A stretch of 64,000 nt of DNA. Origin: Acinetobacter lwoffii (GTDB taxonomy: Bacteria; Pseudomonadota; Gammaproteobacteria; Pseudomonadales; Moraxellaceae). The position numbers and the translations under genes are program-made. The DNA is taken from assembly GCF_019343495.1 (NCBI RefSeq), contig NZ_CP072549.1, forward strand, positions 62,001 to 126,000. Direction: 5' to 3'. Under the pieces are notes generated by a model. The model made no database searches, was not told where the DNA came from, and was given only the letters and a program-made list of their open reading frames with translations. Positions 1-8,916 of this stretch are shown one piece after another (the stretch's first letter is position 1; every line of letters starts with the position of its first letter).

Positions 1-212
1 AGCCAGTAACTGATCATATTGCTGATAGCTCCTGTACACAGGCACAGAATCAGGGCGAGTATGAGCAATACCCAACCGAGAATAGTCGCAAGTTGTGTTT
101 TTGCAGGGTTGAGTTCTGTGTCAAAAATTTGTTTTTGATGTTTGGACATCGACGTTGCAAGCGCAAAGAAACCCAGTGAAGTTAAAGCCCAAATCAGTAA
201 GAAAAACATCAT
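1..212 (-). CDS. DUF3325-like small membrane protein (C-terminus cut by window edge)
   Basis: Partial frame with no stop before the window edge. It begins MMFFLLIWALTSLGF and has a second hydrophobic segment (LGWVLLILALILCLC) near residues 46-60, giving at least two membrane helices. The ATG overlaps the stop of the upstream PepSY gene as ATGA, so the two are translationally coupled. Small DUF3325 proteins commonly follow a DUF3649 gene and a PepSY gene in proteobacterial iron-uptake clusters, and this one has the same order. Its exact role is unknown; membrane support for siderophore-iron use is inferred from context only. Confidence 0.7.
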   Translation of the reverse strand, partial: MMFFLLIWALTSLGFFALATSMSKHQKQIFDTELNPAKTQLATILGWVLLILALILCLCTGAISNMISYW

Positions 213-1942
213 GACTGATTCTCCTTGAGAGCAACCTTGGCTTTTTTAGGCGACAAGCCTTTATGGTTTTTCACTTTTTTAAATGAAAACCAGAACAAGA
301 TCGCAAGCACCCACATCGCTAGATCAAAAGAAGCAATGACCCATTGACCATGCATAATGGTGTTCCAGATCGCCTGACCGCCGGTCAGAAAATTGACGAT
401 TGGGAGTAAGGCAAATGCGGTAGTGGCAAGCAGTAATAGTTCCAGCCAAGCCTGACGATGAGTGCGAATCATGGCATAAAGCAACGTCAGCAACCAGACA
501 ATAAAGAAGCTACGTATTTCCCAGTTCAGACGCATGTCCATGTCTGCCGGAATAAAACGGTTGGCATAGAAATAGGCAGCACAGGCAATAGGTAAACCAA
601 TAATGGCAGCGATATTGGTGACTTCCACAAGACGATATCCAAACGATTTATAACCTTGCTTCTGTTGCTGCGGTGCACGTTTAACACACCATAGAATCAA
701 GCCGGTGGCAATCATCAAGGTGCCGACTACGCCAGACAGAAACAATAACCAGCGTAAAGCCAGATCTACGCCCCGTGCTTCATGCAGTGCGGTGAACACG
801 TTATAGATACCATTTGCGACTGAAGGCATTTTCAGTGTGGTTTGATCCGGCTCTAAATCACCAGTCACACCATTGAAAGCAAGGCTCAGATAAATATTGC
901 GATAAGCTACGCTGACTCCGTTTAAGGCACGAAGCTCAATTTCTGCTTTTACGGTATTTGGCTGGATAATAGTTATCATACCCACCGGATTATTTTTCCA
1001 TTCTTTTTCGGCTGTTGCCAAGATCGGAGCTAGATCGGTTAACGGTGCAGGAGGTGCAGCTTGCATTTCATCACGAGAGCGGCGACCTTCACTGCGTGCA
1101 GACATTTCACCGCGCTCGCCACGATTTTCTCTCTCAGCTTGCGGTCGACGTTCTTTGCTCTCACTATGGCTTTCACGGGATTCAGCCTGAATACTGTTGT
1201 CTTGAACCAAACTCTTACGTTGATCCTGAAGGAAAGCACCACGATTTTCATAAATCTGGTTTACGCCCCAGGGCATGAGGGTAAAAAGCAATAATAATAA
1301 GCCACTGAAGGTAATCATGATGTGAAAGGGCAGGGCAAATACCGCAGTAGCATTGTGTGCATCCAACCATGAACGCTGACCTTTGCCGGGACGGAAAGTA
1401 AAAAAATCCTTGAAAATTTTCTTATGGGTAATGACACCGCTGATGATTGCCACCAGCATGAGCAGGGTCGCAACGCCGACCATCCAGCGCGCCCAGATTC
1501 TTGGCAAACCATACAATTCAAAGTGGAAACGGTATAAGAATGAACCACCGCGTGTTTCACGCGCTTGCAAAACTTCGTCGGTGGCGCTGTCAATCGTCAC
1601 GCGGGTACCGCCACGACGGGCACGCGGATCTTCGCCGGCACTACGAATAGTCAGGGTGGTAGTATTTTGGCGTGAGTTAGGAAGCTGGATTGCCCAGCTG
1701 CCAGCATCCGGATGGTGCTGTTGCAGATAAGCCAGTGCCACACGGGTTTGTTCGATTTGAGTCTTTGGTGGAACTGATTGATGAAATTCCGGTTTCATCC
1801 AGACGGTAATTTCGTTCTGGAAAAAGCTTAAGGTTCCGGTCAAGAAAATCGCATATAAAAGCCAGCCTAAAATCAGACTGGCCCAGGTATGCAACCACGA
1901 CATCGACTGGCGTGGACCTTCGGGTTTTGCATCTACTCTCAT
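209..1942 (-). CDS. PepSY-associated TM helix protein, iron-uptake accessory
   Basis: 577-residue inner-membrane protein of the PepSY-TM family (PiuB/FoxB-like), which is often linked to siderophore-iron reduction or uptake. Visible membrane segments are near residues 20-40, 150-172, 200-225, 395-420 and several in the last 140 residues. Residues about 247-292 form an unusual insert rich in Arg, Glu and Ser (for example SKERRPQAEREN), probably in a soluble loop. The start lies 1 bp after the stop of the upstream DUF3649 gene, and the 3' end overlaps the DUF3325-like gene by ATGA, so the three form one operon. A Fur box upstream of the first gene points to iron repression. The family assignment is firm; the biochemical activity is inferred. 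Confidence 0.85.
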   Translation of the reverse strand: MRVDAKPEGPRQSMSWLHTWASLILGWLLYAIFLTGTLSFFQNEITVWMKPEFHQSVPPKTQIEQTRVALAYLQQHHPDAGSWAIQLPNSRQNTTTLTIRSAGEDPRARRGGTRVTIDSATDEVLQARETRGGSFLYRFHFELYGLPRIWARWMVGVATLLMLVAIISGVITHKKIFKDFFTFRPGKGQRSWLDAHNATAVFALPFHIMITFSGLLLLLFTLMPWGVNQIYENRGAFLQDQRKSLVQDNSIQAESRESHSESKERRPQAERENRGERGEMSARSEGRRSRDEMQAAPPAPLTDLAPILATAEKEWKNNPVGMITIIQPNTVKAEIELRALNGVSVAYRNIYLSLAFNGVTGDLEPDQTTLKMPSVANGIYNVFTALHEARGVDLALRWLLFLSGVVGTLMIATGLILWCVKRAPQQQKQGYKSFGYRLVEVTNIAAIIGLPIACAAYFYANRFIPADMDMRLNWEIRSFFIVWLLTLLYAMIRTHRQAWLELLLLATTAFALLPIVNFLTGGQAIWNTIMHGQWVIASFDLAMWVLAILFWFSFKKVKNHKGLSPKKAKVALKENQS

Positions 1943-1943
1943 C

Positions 1944-2300
1944 TCAATTTCCTAAAAGCTTATAGGCGATATAGAGTAAAACACCGGGAATCGCGATCCC
2001 GAGCGTAGCTTTGAGCGTCTTATTCACCATAAATACCCAGATAAATGCAGCAGCATTCAAGCTAAAGCCAATCAGGGTGGCGGACATGGCTGCACTGCTT
2101 CCACTGTCGATAAAAAGCTGGGCAATCAAGATCGTTGCCAGTGTAGCCAGTAGATAACCGCCAGCACCCGCCAGAATAAAGCGATATAAAATCATCCCAC
2201 GATAAGCCAGCATATTTGCTTTGACTTTATTTTTGCTTGATGGTTTCGGTGCAGTAACTGTTCCAGTCGCTATGGCTTGCATATTCGGACTATTCATCAT
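1944..2300 (-). CDS. DUF3649 family small membrane protein
   Basis: 118 residues with three hydrophobic stretches: about 39-59 (FILAGAGGYLLATLATILIA), 70-90 and 98-115. It is the first gene of the iron-linked operon with the PepSY and DUF3325-like genes. DUF3649 proteins typically sit in this order in Pseudomonas and Acinetobacter iron-uptake loci. The start is 37 bp from a Fur box, so promoter and operator lie directly ahead of it. An internal Met7 could also be the start. Its function is not known; a role in TonB-dependent iron acquisition is inferred from context. Confidence 0.75.
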   Translation of the reverse strand: MMNSPNMQAIATGTVTAPKPSSKNKVKANMLAYRGMILYRFILAGAGGYLLATLATILIAQLFIDSGSSAAMSATLIGFSLNAAAFIWVFMVNKTLKATLGIAIPGVLLYIAYKLLGN

Positions 2301-2336
2301 CGAAAATTCTATTTACAAACTTATGAAGTAATTAAT

Positions 2337-2355
2337 GATAATGATAGCAATTATT
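2337..2355 (-). promoter_or_regulatory. Fur box upstream of the DUF3649-PepSY-DUF3325 operon
   Basis: GATAATGATAGCAATTATT matches the 19-bp Fur consensus GATAATGATAATCATTATC at 15 of 19 positions, with the first ten bases identical. It lies 37 bp upstream of the DUF3649 start, where it would cover a promoter. Repression by Fe-Fur under iron-replete conditions is the expected regulation. Confidence 0.75.
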
Positions 2356-2473
2356 GTTTAGATTTTAAATATGGGTTTTTGAGCTATTTATATGAAAAAT
2401 AAGTAAAACTGGAAGTTAAGTTAAAAAAAGAGGGGGAAGGGAATTAAAAAAGATCAAAATGTAAGGCTTACAA

Positions 2474-2500
2474 ATAAAACCAGCGGCTCGAAGGCCGCTG
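2474..2500 (-). terminator. Rho-independent terminator of the Tim44-like gene
   Basis: A 7-bp perfect stem (CAGCGGC / GCCGCTG) with loop TCGAAG, followed on the minus strand by a broken T tract (GTTTTATTTG). It sits about 20 bp past the stop of the Tim44-like gene. Confidence 0.75.
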
Positions 2501-2522
2501 TCTAAACTTCATTTATTCACGA

Positions 2523-3527
2523 TTAGTCTTGCTGAATACCTGCAACCACCCAGTCCTGATTTGAACCTGCTGGTTTGGTGAAATGCCAGATTTCTGCGAA
2601 CGGTTGCGGCAAGCTGTTTAAGTCTTCGCTTACCGTACCTGTAAAGCGTACGCTGACAATATACTGGCCATTGTCAGTCGATGAGTCGACGACCATCGCA
2701 TTCAGATTTGAAAACTCGGCAACATCCTGATCCTGATTGCTCATGATGTCGTTATACATTGACTGATAAAGTTCAGGAGTCAGATAACGCTGAATTTCAG
2801 AAATGTTGCTTGCTGTATTCATGGACTGAATATGGTTAAAACGCTGACGCGCTACACGCAAGAATGCTGCAGGTTCAGTACCATCCGGTAACTGGCTGCC
2901 ACTTTGGGTATAAGCTGTACCAAAAGGCGCGTTATTTACCGGAGCAGAACCGAACGGAGCATTGTTGCTTGACGTTTGACCACCCACATTCTGACCAAAA
3001 ATATTGGTACTGTCACCACCGCGAGGTGCAGTCGGTGCCTGACCAAAAGGTGCTGTATTACCAGCACCGCTATTTGGTGCGTATGGGTTAGAAGCTACTT
3101 TTTTTTTTGCGCCCATCTTACGGAAAATGAAGAAGGCAACAGCAGCAGCAAGAAGGATCCAGATCCAGCCTGGAATACCACCTTTTTCCTCTTCGGCTTG
3201 AGCAGCCTGAGCTTCAGATGCTGCTACACTTTGATCATCCGCCAAGGCATTGGCAGCAACTGCACCAATCGCAGCACCGGCTACACCCGCGGCAACCATG
3301 CCGCCGACACCCGGACCGGATTTTTGCTGGGTTGCAGCACCGGCAACTGGCGCTTGTTGAGCAGGCGCAGCTTGACGAGGTTGTTGATAAGATTGAGTAG
3401 GTTGTGCAGAACGTTGCATGCCGTGACTTTTACCGCCACCGGCACGTTTTGCTTCAGCTGCAAAAGGCGCAACCAATAAAACTGCTGTCAAGATACCTGT
3501 GATCAAACCGCGCTGTCGAACTTCCAT
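2523..3527 (-). CDS. Tim44-like domain protein
   Basis: 334-residue inner-membrane protein. Domains in order: a signal-like N-terminal hydrophobic segment (residues about 8-26); a Gln/Ala/Pro-rich linker; a second hydrophobic segment rich in Gly/Ala; a clear membrane helix near residues 116-137 (IPGWIWILLAAAVAFFIF); a Gly/Asn/Pro-rich linker; and a C-terminal Tim44-like domain from about residue 215 (AAFLRVARQRFNHIQ through VRFTGTVSEDLNSLPQPF). Bacterial Tim44-like proteins are membrane anchored and of unclear function. The gene is monocistronic with its own terminator. Confidence 0.8.
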   Translation of the reverse strand: MEVRQRGLITGILTAVLLVAPFAAEAKRAGGGKSHGMQRSAQPTQSYQQPRQAAPAQQAPVAGAATQQKSGPGVGGMVAAGVAGAAIGAVAANALADDQSVAASEAQAAQAEEEKGGIPGWIWILLAAAVAFFIFRKMGAKKKVASNPYAPNSGAGNTAPFGQAPTAPRGGDSTNIFGQNVGGQTSSNNAPFGSAPVNNAPFGTAYTQSGSQLPDGTEPAAFLRVARQRFNHIQSMNTASNISEIQRYLTPELYQSMYNDIMSNQDQDVAEFSNLNAMVVDSSTDNGQYIVSVRFTGTVSEDLNSLPQPFAEIWHFTKPAGSNQDWVVAGIQQD

Positions 3528-3645
3528 TCATTTTTCCTATGAGAATAAAACCTGTTTGTACAGTCTATTTATATAGGCTTTGTGTGGAATTTCAATCAAA
3601 AATCTGTATTTTTTTGCTCTTTGTACGAAATGAGCCGGTTTACAG

Positions 3646-5037
3646 TTAATTGAGTTCATCACTCAGCGCCATTGCCTCGCTCAAGGCTTCATGTAAACGC
3701 GCAACTGCAATAATTTGCACGCCCTCGATGGATTTTTGCGGTGCATTGCCGCGAGGGACAATAATGTATTTAAAACCATGTTTAATCGCTTCTTTCAGCC
3801 GTTCCTGACCGTTCGGCACAGGGCGAATCTCTCCAGACAGTCCGACTTCCCCAAAAACCGCCAGCTGTTGCGGTAAGGCTTTGCCACGAATGCTGGAAGC
3901 GCAGGCGAGAAGTACCGCCAGATCCGAACCTGTTTCGGTAATTTTCAATCCACCGACAATATTGACATAAACATCCTGGCCGGAGGTTTGCACACCACCA
4001 TGCCGATGCATGACTGCAAGGAGCATATTTAGACGGTTCTGATCCAAACCAAGCGCTACGCGTCTTGGTTGGCCATGTGCATCATCGACCAGTGCCTGAA
4101 CCTCAACCAGTAGCGGGCGCGTACCTTCGCGGCTGATCATTACAATCGAACCGGGAATCGCTTCATCATAACGGCTTAAAAAGATGGCTGAAGGATTGGA
4201 AACTTCGCGCAGACCTTTATCGGTCATGCCGAACACACCGAGCTCATTGACCGCACCAAAACGGTTTTTGACCGCTCGGATCATCCGGTAACGTGAATCC
4301 GACTGGCCTTCAAAATACAGCACACAGTCCACCATATGTTCCAGTACACGTGGGCCAGCCAGTGCGCCTTCTTTGGTTACATGACCGACCAGAAACAAAG
4401 ACGTGCCACTATTTTTGGCAAAACGGGTCAACAAGGCCGCTGATTCACGAATTTGTGAGACACCACCTGGTGCAGATTGCAGGGTTTCGGTGTACAGGGT
4501 TTGGATCGAGTCCAGGATTGCCACCGCAGGACGTTGCTGGGCCAGTACTTCACAAATACGTTCGACGCAGGTTTCTGCCATGACTTTGAGCTGGTCGGTC
4601 GGCAGATCCAGACGCTGGGCACGTAAAGCCACCTGAGACAAAGATTCCTCACCGGTCACATACAGGGCCGGATTTTTGGCAGATGCCATGTGCGTGGCTG
4701 TTTGTAGCAAAATGGTGGATTTACCAATCCCGGGATCACCGCCGATTAGGACCACCGAACCAGTGACAAGTCCGCCACCCAAGACCCGGTCAAATTCGCT
4801 GATACCCGTCGGCAGACGGGTTTCATGAGAGACTGAAACCTGATTTAAAGTCGTGATGCTGGACGCCTGGCCCGCATATCCACCACCAATTTTTGGCTGA
4901 GCACGATGCGTCACTGCCGGTGCAATGGTTACCTCAACCAGGCTGTTCCATTCCCCGCATTCAGAACACTGCCCCGACCATTTTGGATGATCGGCACCAC
5001 ATTGTTCACAACGATACACACTTTTTGCTTTAGCCAT
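3646..5037 (-). CDS. radA: DNA repair protein RadA
   Basis: RadA is a RecA-like, DnaB-type ATPase that drives branch migration during recombinational repair and transformation. From the chosen ATG the protein has 463 residues, the usual RadA length. It shows an N-terminal C4 zinc finger (Cys10, 13, 24, 27), a Walker A motif GGDPGIGKST near residue 100, the RadA-specific KNRFG motif, and a C-terminal Lon-like domain (GSDLAVLLACASS). The open frame extends 47 codons further upstream, to 5178, but that extension has no family similarity, so Met at 5037 is preferred. The neighbour upstream is divergent. Confidence 0.95.
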   Translation of the reverse strand: MAKAKSVYRCEQCGADHPKWSGQCSECGEWNSLVEVTIAPAVTHRAQPKIGGGYAGQASSITTLNQVSVSHETRLPTGISEFDRVLGGGLVTGSVVLIGGDPGIGKSTILLQTATHMASAKNPALYVTGEESLSQVALRAQRLDLPTDQLKVMAETCVERICEVLAQQRPAVAILDSIQTLYTETLQSAPGGVSQIRESAALLTRFAKNSGTSLFLVGHVTKEGALAGPRVLEHMVDCVLYFEGQSDSRYRMIRAVKNRFGAVNELGVFGMTDKGLREVSNPSAIFLSRYDEAIPGSIVMISREGTRPLLVEVQALVDDAHGQPRRVALGLDQNRLNMLLAVMHRHGGVQTSGQDVYVNIVGGLKITETGSDLAVLLACASSIRGKALPQQLAVFGEVGLSGEIRPVPNGQERLKEAIKHGFKYIIVPRGNAPQKSIEGVQIIAVARLHEALSEAMALSDELN

Positions 5038-5160
5038 ATTTGAAGATGAAGCGATTGAAATTGAGTGACAGCATAGCGGTGAATGCCATCGAAAACCAAG
5101 TCTTTCACCTGAAAAATCATGGTTTTTACGACAAGTCTTGTCGTTTTTATTTATGCTGAT

Positions 5161-5191
5161 TTGAATGCTGTGCGTCAACGCCGTCTATAAT
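5161..5191 (+). promoter_or_regulatory. Probable promoter of the 5212 gene
   Basis: A perfect -10 hexamer TATAAT at 5186-5191 lies 20 bp before the ATG. The best -35 candidate, TTGAAT at 5161-5166, has a 19-bp spacer, longer than ideal. It would give a very short leader. The site lies inside the upstream extension of the radA reading frame, which supports the shorter radA start. Confidence 0.45.
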
Positions 5192-5211
5192 GCCCATCTT
5201 GTTATGCTGGA

Positions 5212-5616
5212 ATGGAACAGATCTTGTCACAATTGCTGAAACATATTGATGCGATCGCACGTGAAAAAAACCGTGATGTGCTGTTTGTGCATTTTGATCA
5301 TTATGTACATCCAGATCGGGACGCAAACTCGGTTCGCCAAATGTTGATCGGCTGGCTAGAGCAACAGGGCATTGTCTATATGCCGTGTTTAGGTGTGGAT
5401 CAAACCGTCCATAGTGAAATCTACCTGGGTGGTCTTTATCTGGATGTACCTTTTGATCTGCATCATAAAACCTATCAAAAATTGAGTGGATATCTGGAAG
5501 ATGAACAGGGCAATATGAAAATTAAAGGCATTCAGTTTTTTGTTTTATCTTTAGGACTAGCGTTGGAGCTTGAATCTGAGTGGGACAAGCTGGCTTGTAG
5601 TGGTTTACGTTGCTAA
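5212..5616 (+). CDS. Conserved hypothetical protein (134 aa)
   Basis: Soluble 134-residue protein with no signal peptide or membrane helix. It carries HFDHYVHPDRDANSVRQML near residues 26-45 and IYLGGLYLDVPFDLHHKTY near residues 71-89; the regular pattern suggests a compact alpha/beta fold. I do not recognise the family; similar proteins may be Acinetobacter-specific. The gene is transcribed away from radA, with its own TATAAT and a strong terminator 34 bp after the stop. No function can be inferred. Confidence 0.7.
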   Translation: MEQILSQLLKHIDAIAREKNRDVLFVHFDHYVHPDRDANSVRQMLIGWLEQQGIVYMPCLGVDQTVHSEIYLGGLYLDVPFDLHHKTYQKLSGYLEDEQGNMKIKGIQFFVLSLGLALELESEWDKLACSGLRC

Positions 5617-5650
5617 ATTTTCATGATGAAGAATGGAAAAGATGAAGCAT

Positions 5651-5677
5651 AAAAAGCCACGATTAACGTGGCTTTTT
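5651..5677. terminator. Bidirectional terminator between the 5212 gene and the AGCS transporter
   Basis: AAAAAGCCACG / CGTGGCTTTTT form an 11-bp stem with loop ATTAA. A runs on one side and T runs on the other let it serve both convergent genes. Confidence 0.85.
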
Positions 5678-5714
5678 ACTATTTGAATTGAGTAGTTAAA
5701 TAATAACTTATCAA

Positions 5715-7061
5715 TTAATAAAGTTCACCAGATTTACGTCTTGCAATGAAGTCTTTCGATTCTTTGGCAATGACGCCAGACAGTAATAATAATGCGATTA
5801 AGTTCGGAACCGCCATCAGGCCGTTAAATGTATCGGCGAATAGCCAGACCAGATCCAGTGTTGCAATACAGCCGATAAACACTGAGGCAATATAAATAAT
5901 GCGATAGGGCAAAACGAATTTTTCGCCAAGTAAATAGCTGGTACATTTTTCGCCATAGTAGCTCCAGCCCAAAATGGTGGAATAAGCGAAGAAAATGATC
6001 CCGAAAGTCACCACCCAGCCGCCAATACCAGGTAGCAGCTTGTCGAATACACCGATAGTCAGTACCGCACCGGTTTGATCTCCGAATGAATTACCGGTCA
6101 TGATATAACCCATCACCAGAACAATACCAGTAATTGAACAGACAATAATGGTATCAATGAAGGTACCGGTCATAGACACCAGACCTTGACGGGCTGGATG
6201 ATCGGTTTTTGCCGCTGCAGCAGCAATCGGCGCAGAACCCATGCCGGCTTCGTTGGAGAATACACCACGTGCCACACCATAACGAATCGCCGCACCAATT
6301 GCACCGCCCACTGCGGCTTCTCCAGTAAAGGCATAGGTGAAGATGATTTTAAGCGCAGGAACGACCAGTTCAAGATTATTAAAAATGATAATTAATCCCC
6401 CTGCCACATAGCCTATAGCCATAATAGGAACAATCAGTGACGCTGCTCTGGAAATCGATTTAATCCCGCCCAAAATCACCAGTGCCGAAAAGGCAGTAAT
6501 AATAATACCGGTCATCCAGGTTTCGATGCCCAAGCTGTTTTGCACTGCCAATGCTACGGTATTGGACTGTACGGAGCTGCCGATCCCAAAAGAAGCCAGA
6601 GTTCCGAACAAGGCAAAAATCAGCGCCAGCCATTTCCATTTCAGACCCCGCTCGATGTAGTACATCGGACCACCGGACATTTCACCTTTCTCATTTTTGA
6701 CTCGGTATTTGACTGCCAGAACACCTTCGCCATATTTGGTTGCCATACCAAACAGGGCAGTCATCCACATCCAGAACACGGCGCCCGGACCACCGAGGAC
6801 ACAGGCAGTGGCTACGCCGGCAATGTTACCGGTACCAATCGTGGCAGAGAGTGCGGTCATGAGTGAAGCGAATTGGGAAATGTCCCCTGAATGGTCAGGG
6901 TGCTTGCCAAAGACCTGTTTGAAGGCTAGGGGCAACATGCGGAACTGCCAGAACAATAAACGGAAGGTGAGGAAGATCCCGGTACCGACAATCAGTACCA
7001 GCATATAAGGGCCCCAGACCCAGCCGCTTAAAGTTTCCATTAAACTTTGTAAATTTTGCAT
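5715..7061 (-). CDS. Alanine:cation symporter family (AGCS) transporter
   Basis: 448-residue inner-membrane protein of the AGCS family, which imports alanine, glycine or glutamine with Na+ or H+. It starts MQNLQSLMETLSGWVWGPYM, has about eleven hydrophobic segments, and contains the family motifs SATIGTGNIAGVATA (near residue 72), GGPMYYIERGL and FSNEAGMGSAPIAAAAA (near residue 270). Length is typical. It is divergent from cycA and shares a 319-bp intergenic region with it; both may serve D/L-alanine and glycine uptake. Substrate specificity cannot be settled from sequence. Confidence 0.9.
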   Translation of the reverse strand: MQNLQSLMETLSGWVWGPYMLVLIVGTGIFLTFRLLFWQFRMLPLAFKQVFGKHPDHSGDISQFASLMTALSATIGTGNIAGVATACVLGGPGAVFWMWMTALFGMATKYGEGVLAVKYRVKNEKGEMSGGPMYYIERGLKWKWLALIFALFGTLASFGIGSSVQSNTVALAVQNSLGIETWMTGIIITAFSALVILGGIKSISRAASLIVPIMAIGYVAGGLIIIFNNLELVVPALKIIFTYAFTGEAAVGGAIGAAIRYGVARGVFSNEAGMGSAPIAAAAAKTDHPARQGLVSMTGTFIDTIIVCSITGIVLVMGYIMTGNSFGDQTGAVLTIGVFDKLLPGIGGWVVTFGIIFFAYSTILGWSYYGEKCTSYLLGEKFVLPYRIIYIASVFIGCIATLDLVWLFADTFNGLMAVPNLIALLLLSGVIAKESKDFIARRKSGELY

Positions 7062-7302
7062 AAAATTCTTCTTATTGATCCATGTCTGTGTAGTTCGAGG
7101 TATTGATTAAAAAGCAATTGCTATGCCAGATGCATTCATCCTAAATGCATAAATTGGCTGAATAGTGTTCTATTTTTTACACAGTTTTAAAAATTTGACA
7201 AGAAATTACTGGAATATCGCAGGTCAAAAATAAAGCAGAAATGTAACTTTAGAGCGATATAAGAAAAATAAATTAACTTCTTCAATTAATCAGGAAATAC
7301 AA

Positions 7303-7359
7303 ATGATGCAAATTTTATTTTTGTATTCAGCATTTTTTACGTTAATTTGTCGCGAGTAA
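7303..7359 (+). CDS. Possible leader peptide upstream of cycA (18 aa)
   Basis: A short frame, MMQILFLYSAFFTLICRE, with a plausible ribosome binding site (AGGA, 9 bases before the ATG). It ends 21 bp before the cycA ATG, which itself has no recognisable Shine-Dalgarno sequence. This could be an upstream ORF coupling translation or a chance frame. The rest of the 319-bp intergenic stretch (7062-7380) is AT-rich, with two ATGCAT palindromes near 7130-7150 and no clear promoter by eye. Confidence 0.25.
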   Translation: MMQILFLYSAFFTLICRE

Positions 7360-7380
7360 AACTCAAAGTTGTAATTAATA

Positions 7381-8784
7381 ATGTCAGAAAAATATAACAA
7401 TTCGTCGGCAGAGCACGGTGAATTAAAGCGGAGTTTGTCCAATCGGCACCTACAGTTAATTGCCATTGGGGGCGCCATCGGAACCGGCCTGTTTATGGGT
7501 TCGGGTAAAACCATCAGTCTCGCAGGTCCTTCAATTCTGGTGATCTATATGATCATCGGTTTTATGGTCTTTCTGGTAATGCGTGCACTGGGTGAACTGT
7601 TACTCTCCAATTTGCAATATAAATCTTTTATTGATTTTGCCACGGATCTGATTGGGCCTTGGGCTGGATACTTTGTCGGCTGGACCTACTGGCTGTGCTG
7701 GATCACCATCGGGATCGCAGATCTGTCAGCCATTATTTACTATCTGCAATTCTTCAATAATGGCTTGCCCTTTAGCCCTGAAGAAGGCGTCATGATCAGT
7801 ATTGCCGCAATTGTGTTTATCATGGGGCTGAATCTGGTCACGGTAAAACTGTTTGGTGAAATGGAATTCTGGTTTGCCCTGGTCAAAATTATCGCCATTG
7901 TGGTGCTGATTGCCGTTGGTCTGTGGATGGTATTTACCGGCTTTACCAATGATGTAGGTACGGTCGCATCCTTTAGTCATATCTGGGAGCATGGCGGTTT
8001 GTTCCCGACGGGTGCCATGGGCTTCCTGGCCGGTTTCCAGATTGCAATCTTTGCCTTTGTCGGGGTAGAGCTGGTGGGTACTACCGCGGCTGAAACCAAA
8101 GATCCGGAAAAGAACCTGCCAAAAGCGGTGAACTCTATTCCGATCCGTATCATTATTTTCTATGTTTTGGCACTGCTAATTGTGATGTCAGTAACTCCAT
8201 GGAACCAGATTGACCCGAATGTCTCGCCGTTTGTAAACCTGTTCAGTCAGGCTGGCATTGCCGCGGCTGCGATCATCATGAACCTGGTGGTATTGTCCTC
8301 GGTGATGTCATCGATGAACAGTGGCGTATTCTCGACCAGCCGTATGCTGTTTGGCCTGTCGCGTGAAGAGCAGGCACCGATGGCTTTTGGTCGTCTGAAC
8401 CGTCGCGCAGTGCCTGCCAATGCCTTGTATTTCTCGGCGGTATGTTTGTTGCTGGGAGCAGCACTCCAGTATTTTGTTCCGGATACAGTTCGGGCCTTTA
8501 CCTTGGCAACGACTTTATCTACGATTCTGTTTATCTGTGTCTGGATCATCATTATCTGGAGCTATATCGTGTATTACAAAACACGACCAGAGCTGCATGC
8601 CAAATCGACCTTTAAATTACCAGGTGGTTTAGTGACCTGTTGGATCGTGATTATCTTCTTCCTGAGCATGATCGTGGTCTTAGCACTGGAAGAGGATACT
8701 CGCCAGGCACTGATGATCAGTCCGATCTGGTTTATCCTGCTAATCATTGGCTATTTTGGTTTCTATAAACAGAAACATAAATAA
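7381..8784 (+). CDS. cycA: D-serine/D-alanine/glycine:H+ symporter CycA
   Basis: 467-residue amino-acid permease of the APC superfamily. The N-terminal block from residue 17 (KRSLSNRHLQLIAIGGAIG) and LFMGSGKTISLAGPS closely match E. coli CycA, as do FVGVELVGTTAAETKDPEKN near residue 225 and SGVFSTSRMLFGLSREE near residue 315. Twelve membrane segments are expected and visible. CycA imports D-alanine, D-serine and glycine, and also D-cycloserine. It is divergent from an AGCS transporter with overlapping substrates. The ATG has no Shine-Dalgarno sequence. A strong terminator follows. Confidence 0.92.
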   Translation: MSEKYNNSSAEHGELKRSLSNRHLQLIAIGGAIGTGLFMGSGKTISLAGPSILVIYMIIGFMVFLVMRALGELLLSNLQYKSFIDFATDLIGPWAGYFVGWTYWLCWITIGIADLSAIIYYLQFFNNGLPFSPEEGVMISIAAIVFIMGLNLVTVKLFGEMEFWFALVKIIAIVVLIAVGLWMVFTGFTNDVGTVASFSHIWEHGGLFPTGAMGFLAGFQIAIFAFVGVELVGTTAAETKDPEKNLPKAVNSIPIRIIIFYVLALLIVMSVTPWNQIDPNVSPFVNLFSQAGIAAAAIIMNLVVLSSVMSSMNSGVFSTSRMLFGLSREEQAPMAFGRLNRRAVPANALYFSAVCLLLGAALQYFVPDTVRAFTLATTLSTILFICVWIIIIWSYIVYYKTRPELHAKSTFKLPGGLVTCWIVIIFFLSMIVVLALEEDTRQALMISPIWFILLIIGYFGFYKQKHK

Positions 8785-8796
8785 ACCTTATCAATA

Positions 8797-8828
8797 AAAA
8801 CGTCAGCGATCTGCTGGCGTTTTTTTTT
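8797..8828 (+). terminator. Terminator after cycA
   Basis: CGTCAGC / GCTGGCG stem (one G-T pair), loop GATCT, flanked by AAAA and a run of nine Ts. Confidence 0.88.
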
Positions 8829-8916
8829 GTCTAAAGATACTCTCTAGCGTTTAACGCTTGGGTCATGCCGAATGATCGCGTTATACTTCATCGAAACTAT
8901 TACATTAGGTGGTCAG

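Noticed and set aside
2976..3479. Plus-strand open frame over the Tim44-like gene
   Set aside because: It lacks a ribosome binding site and recognisable domains, and lies entirely opposite a well-supported gene.
5038..5178. N-terminal extension of RadA
   Set aside because: The extra 47 residues lack family similarity, and a promoter for the opposite gene lies within them.
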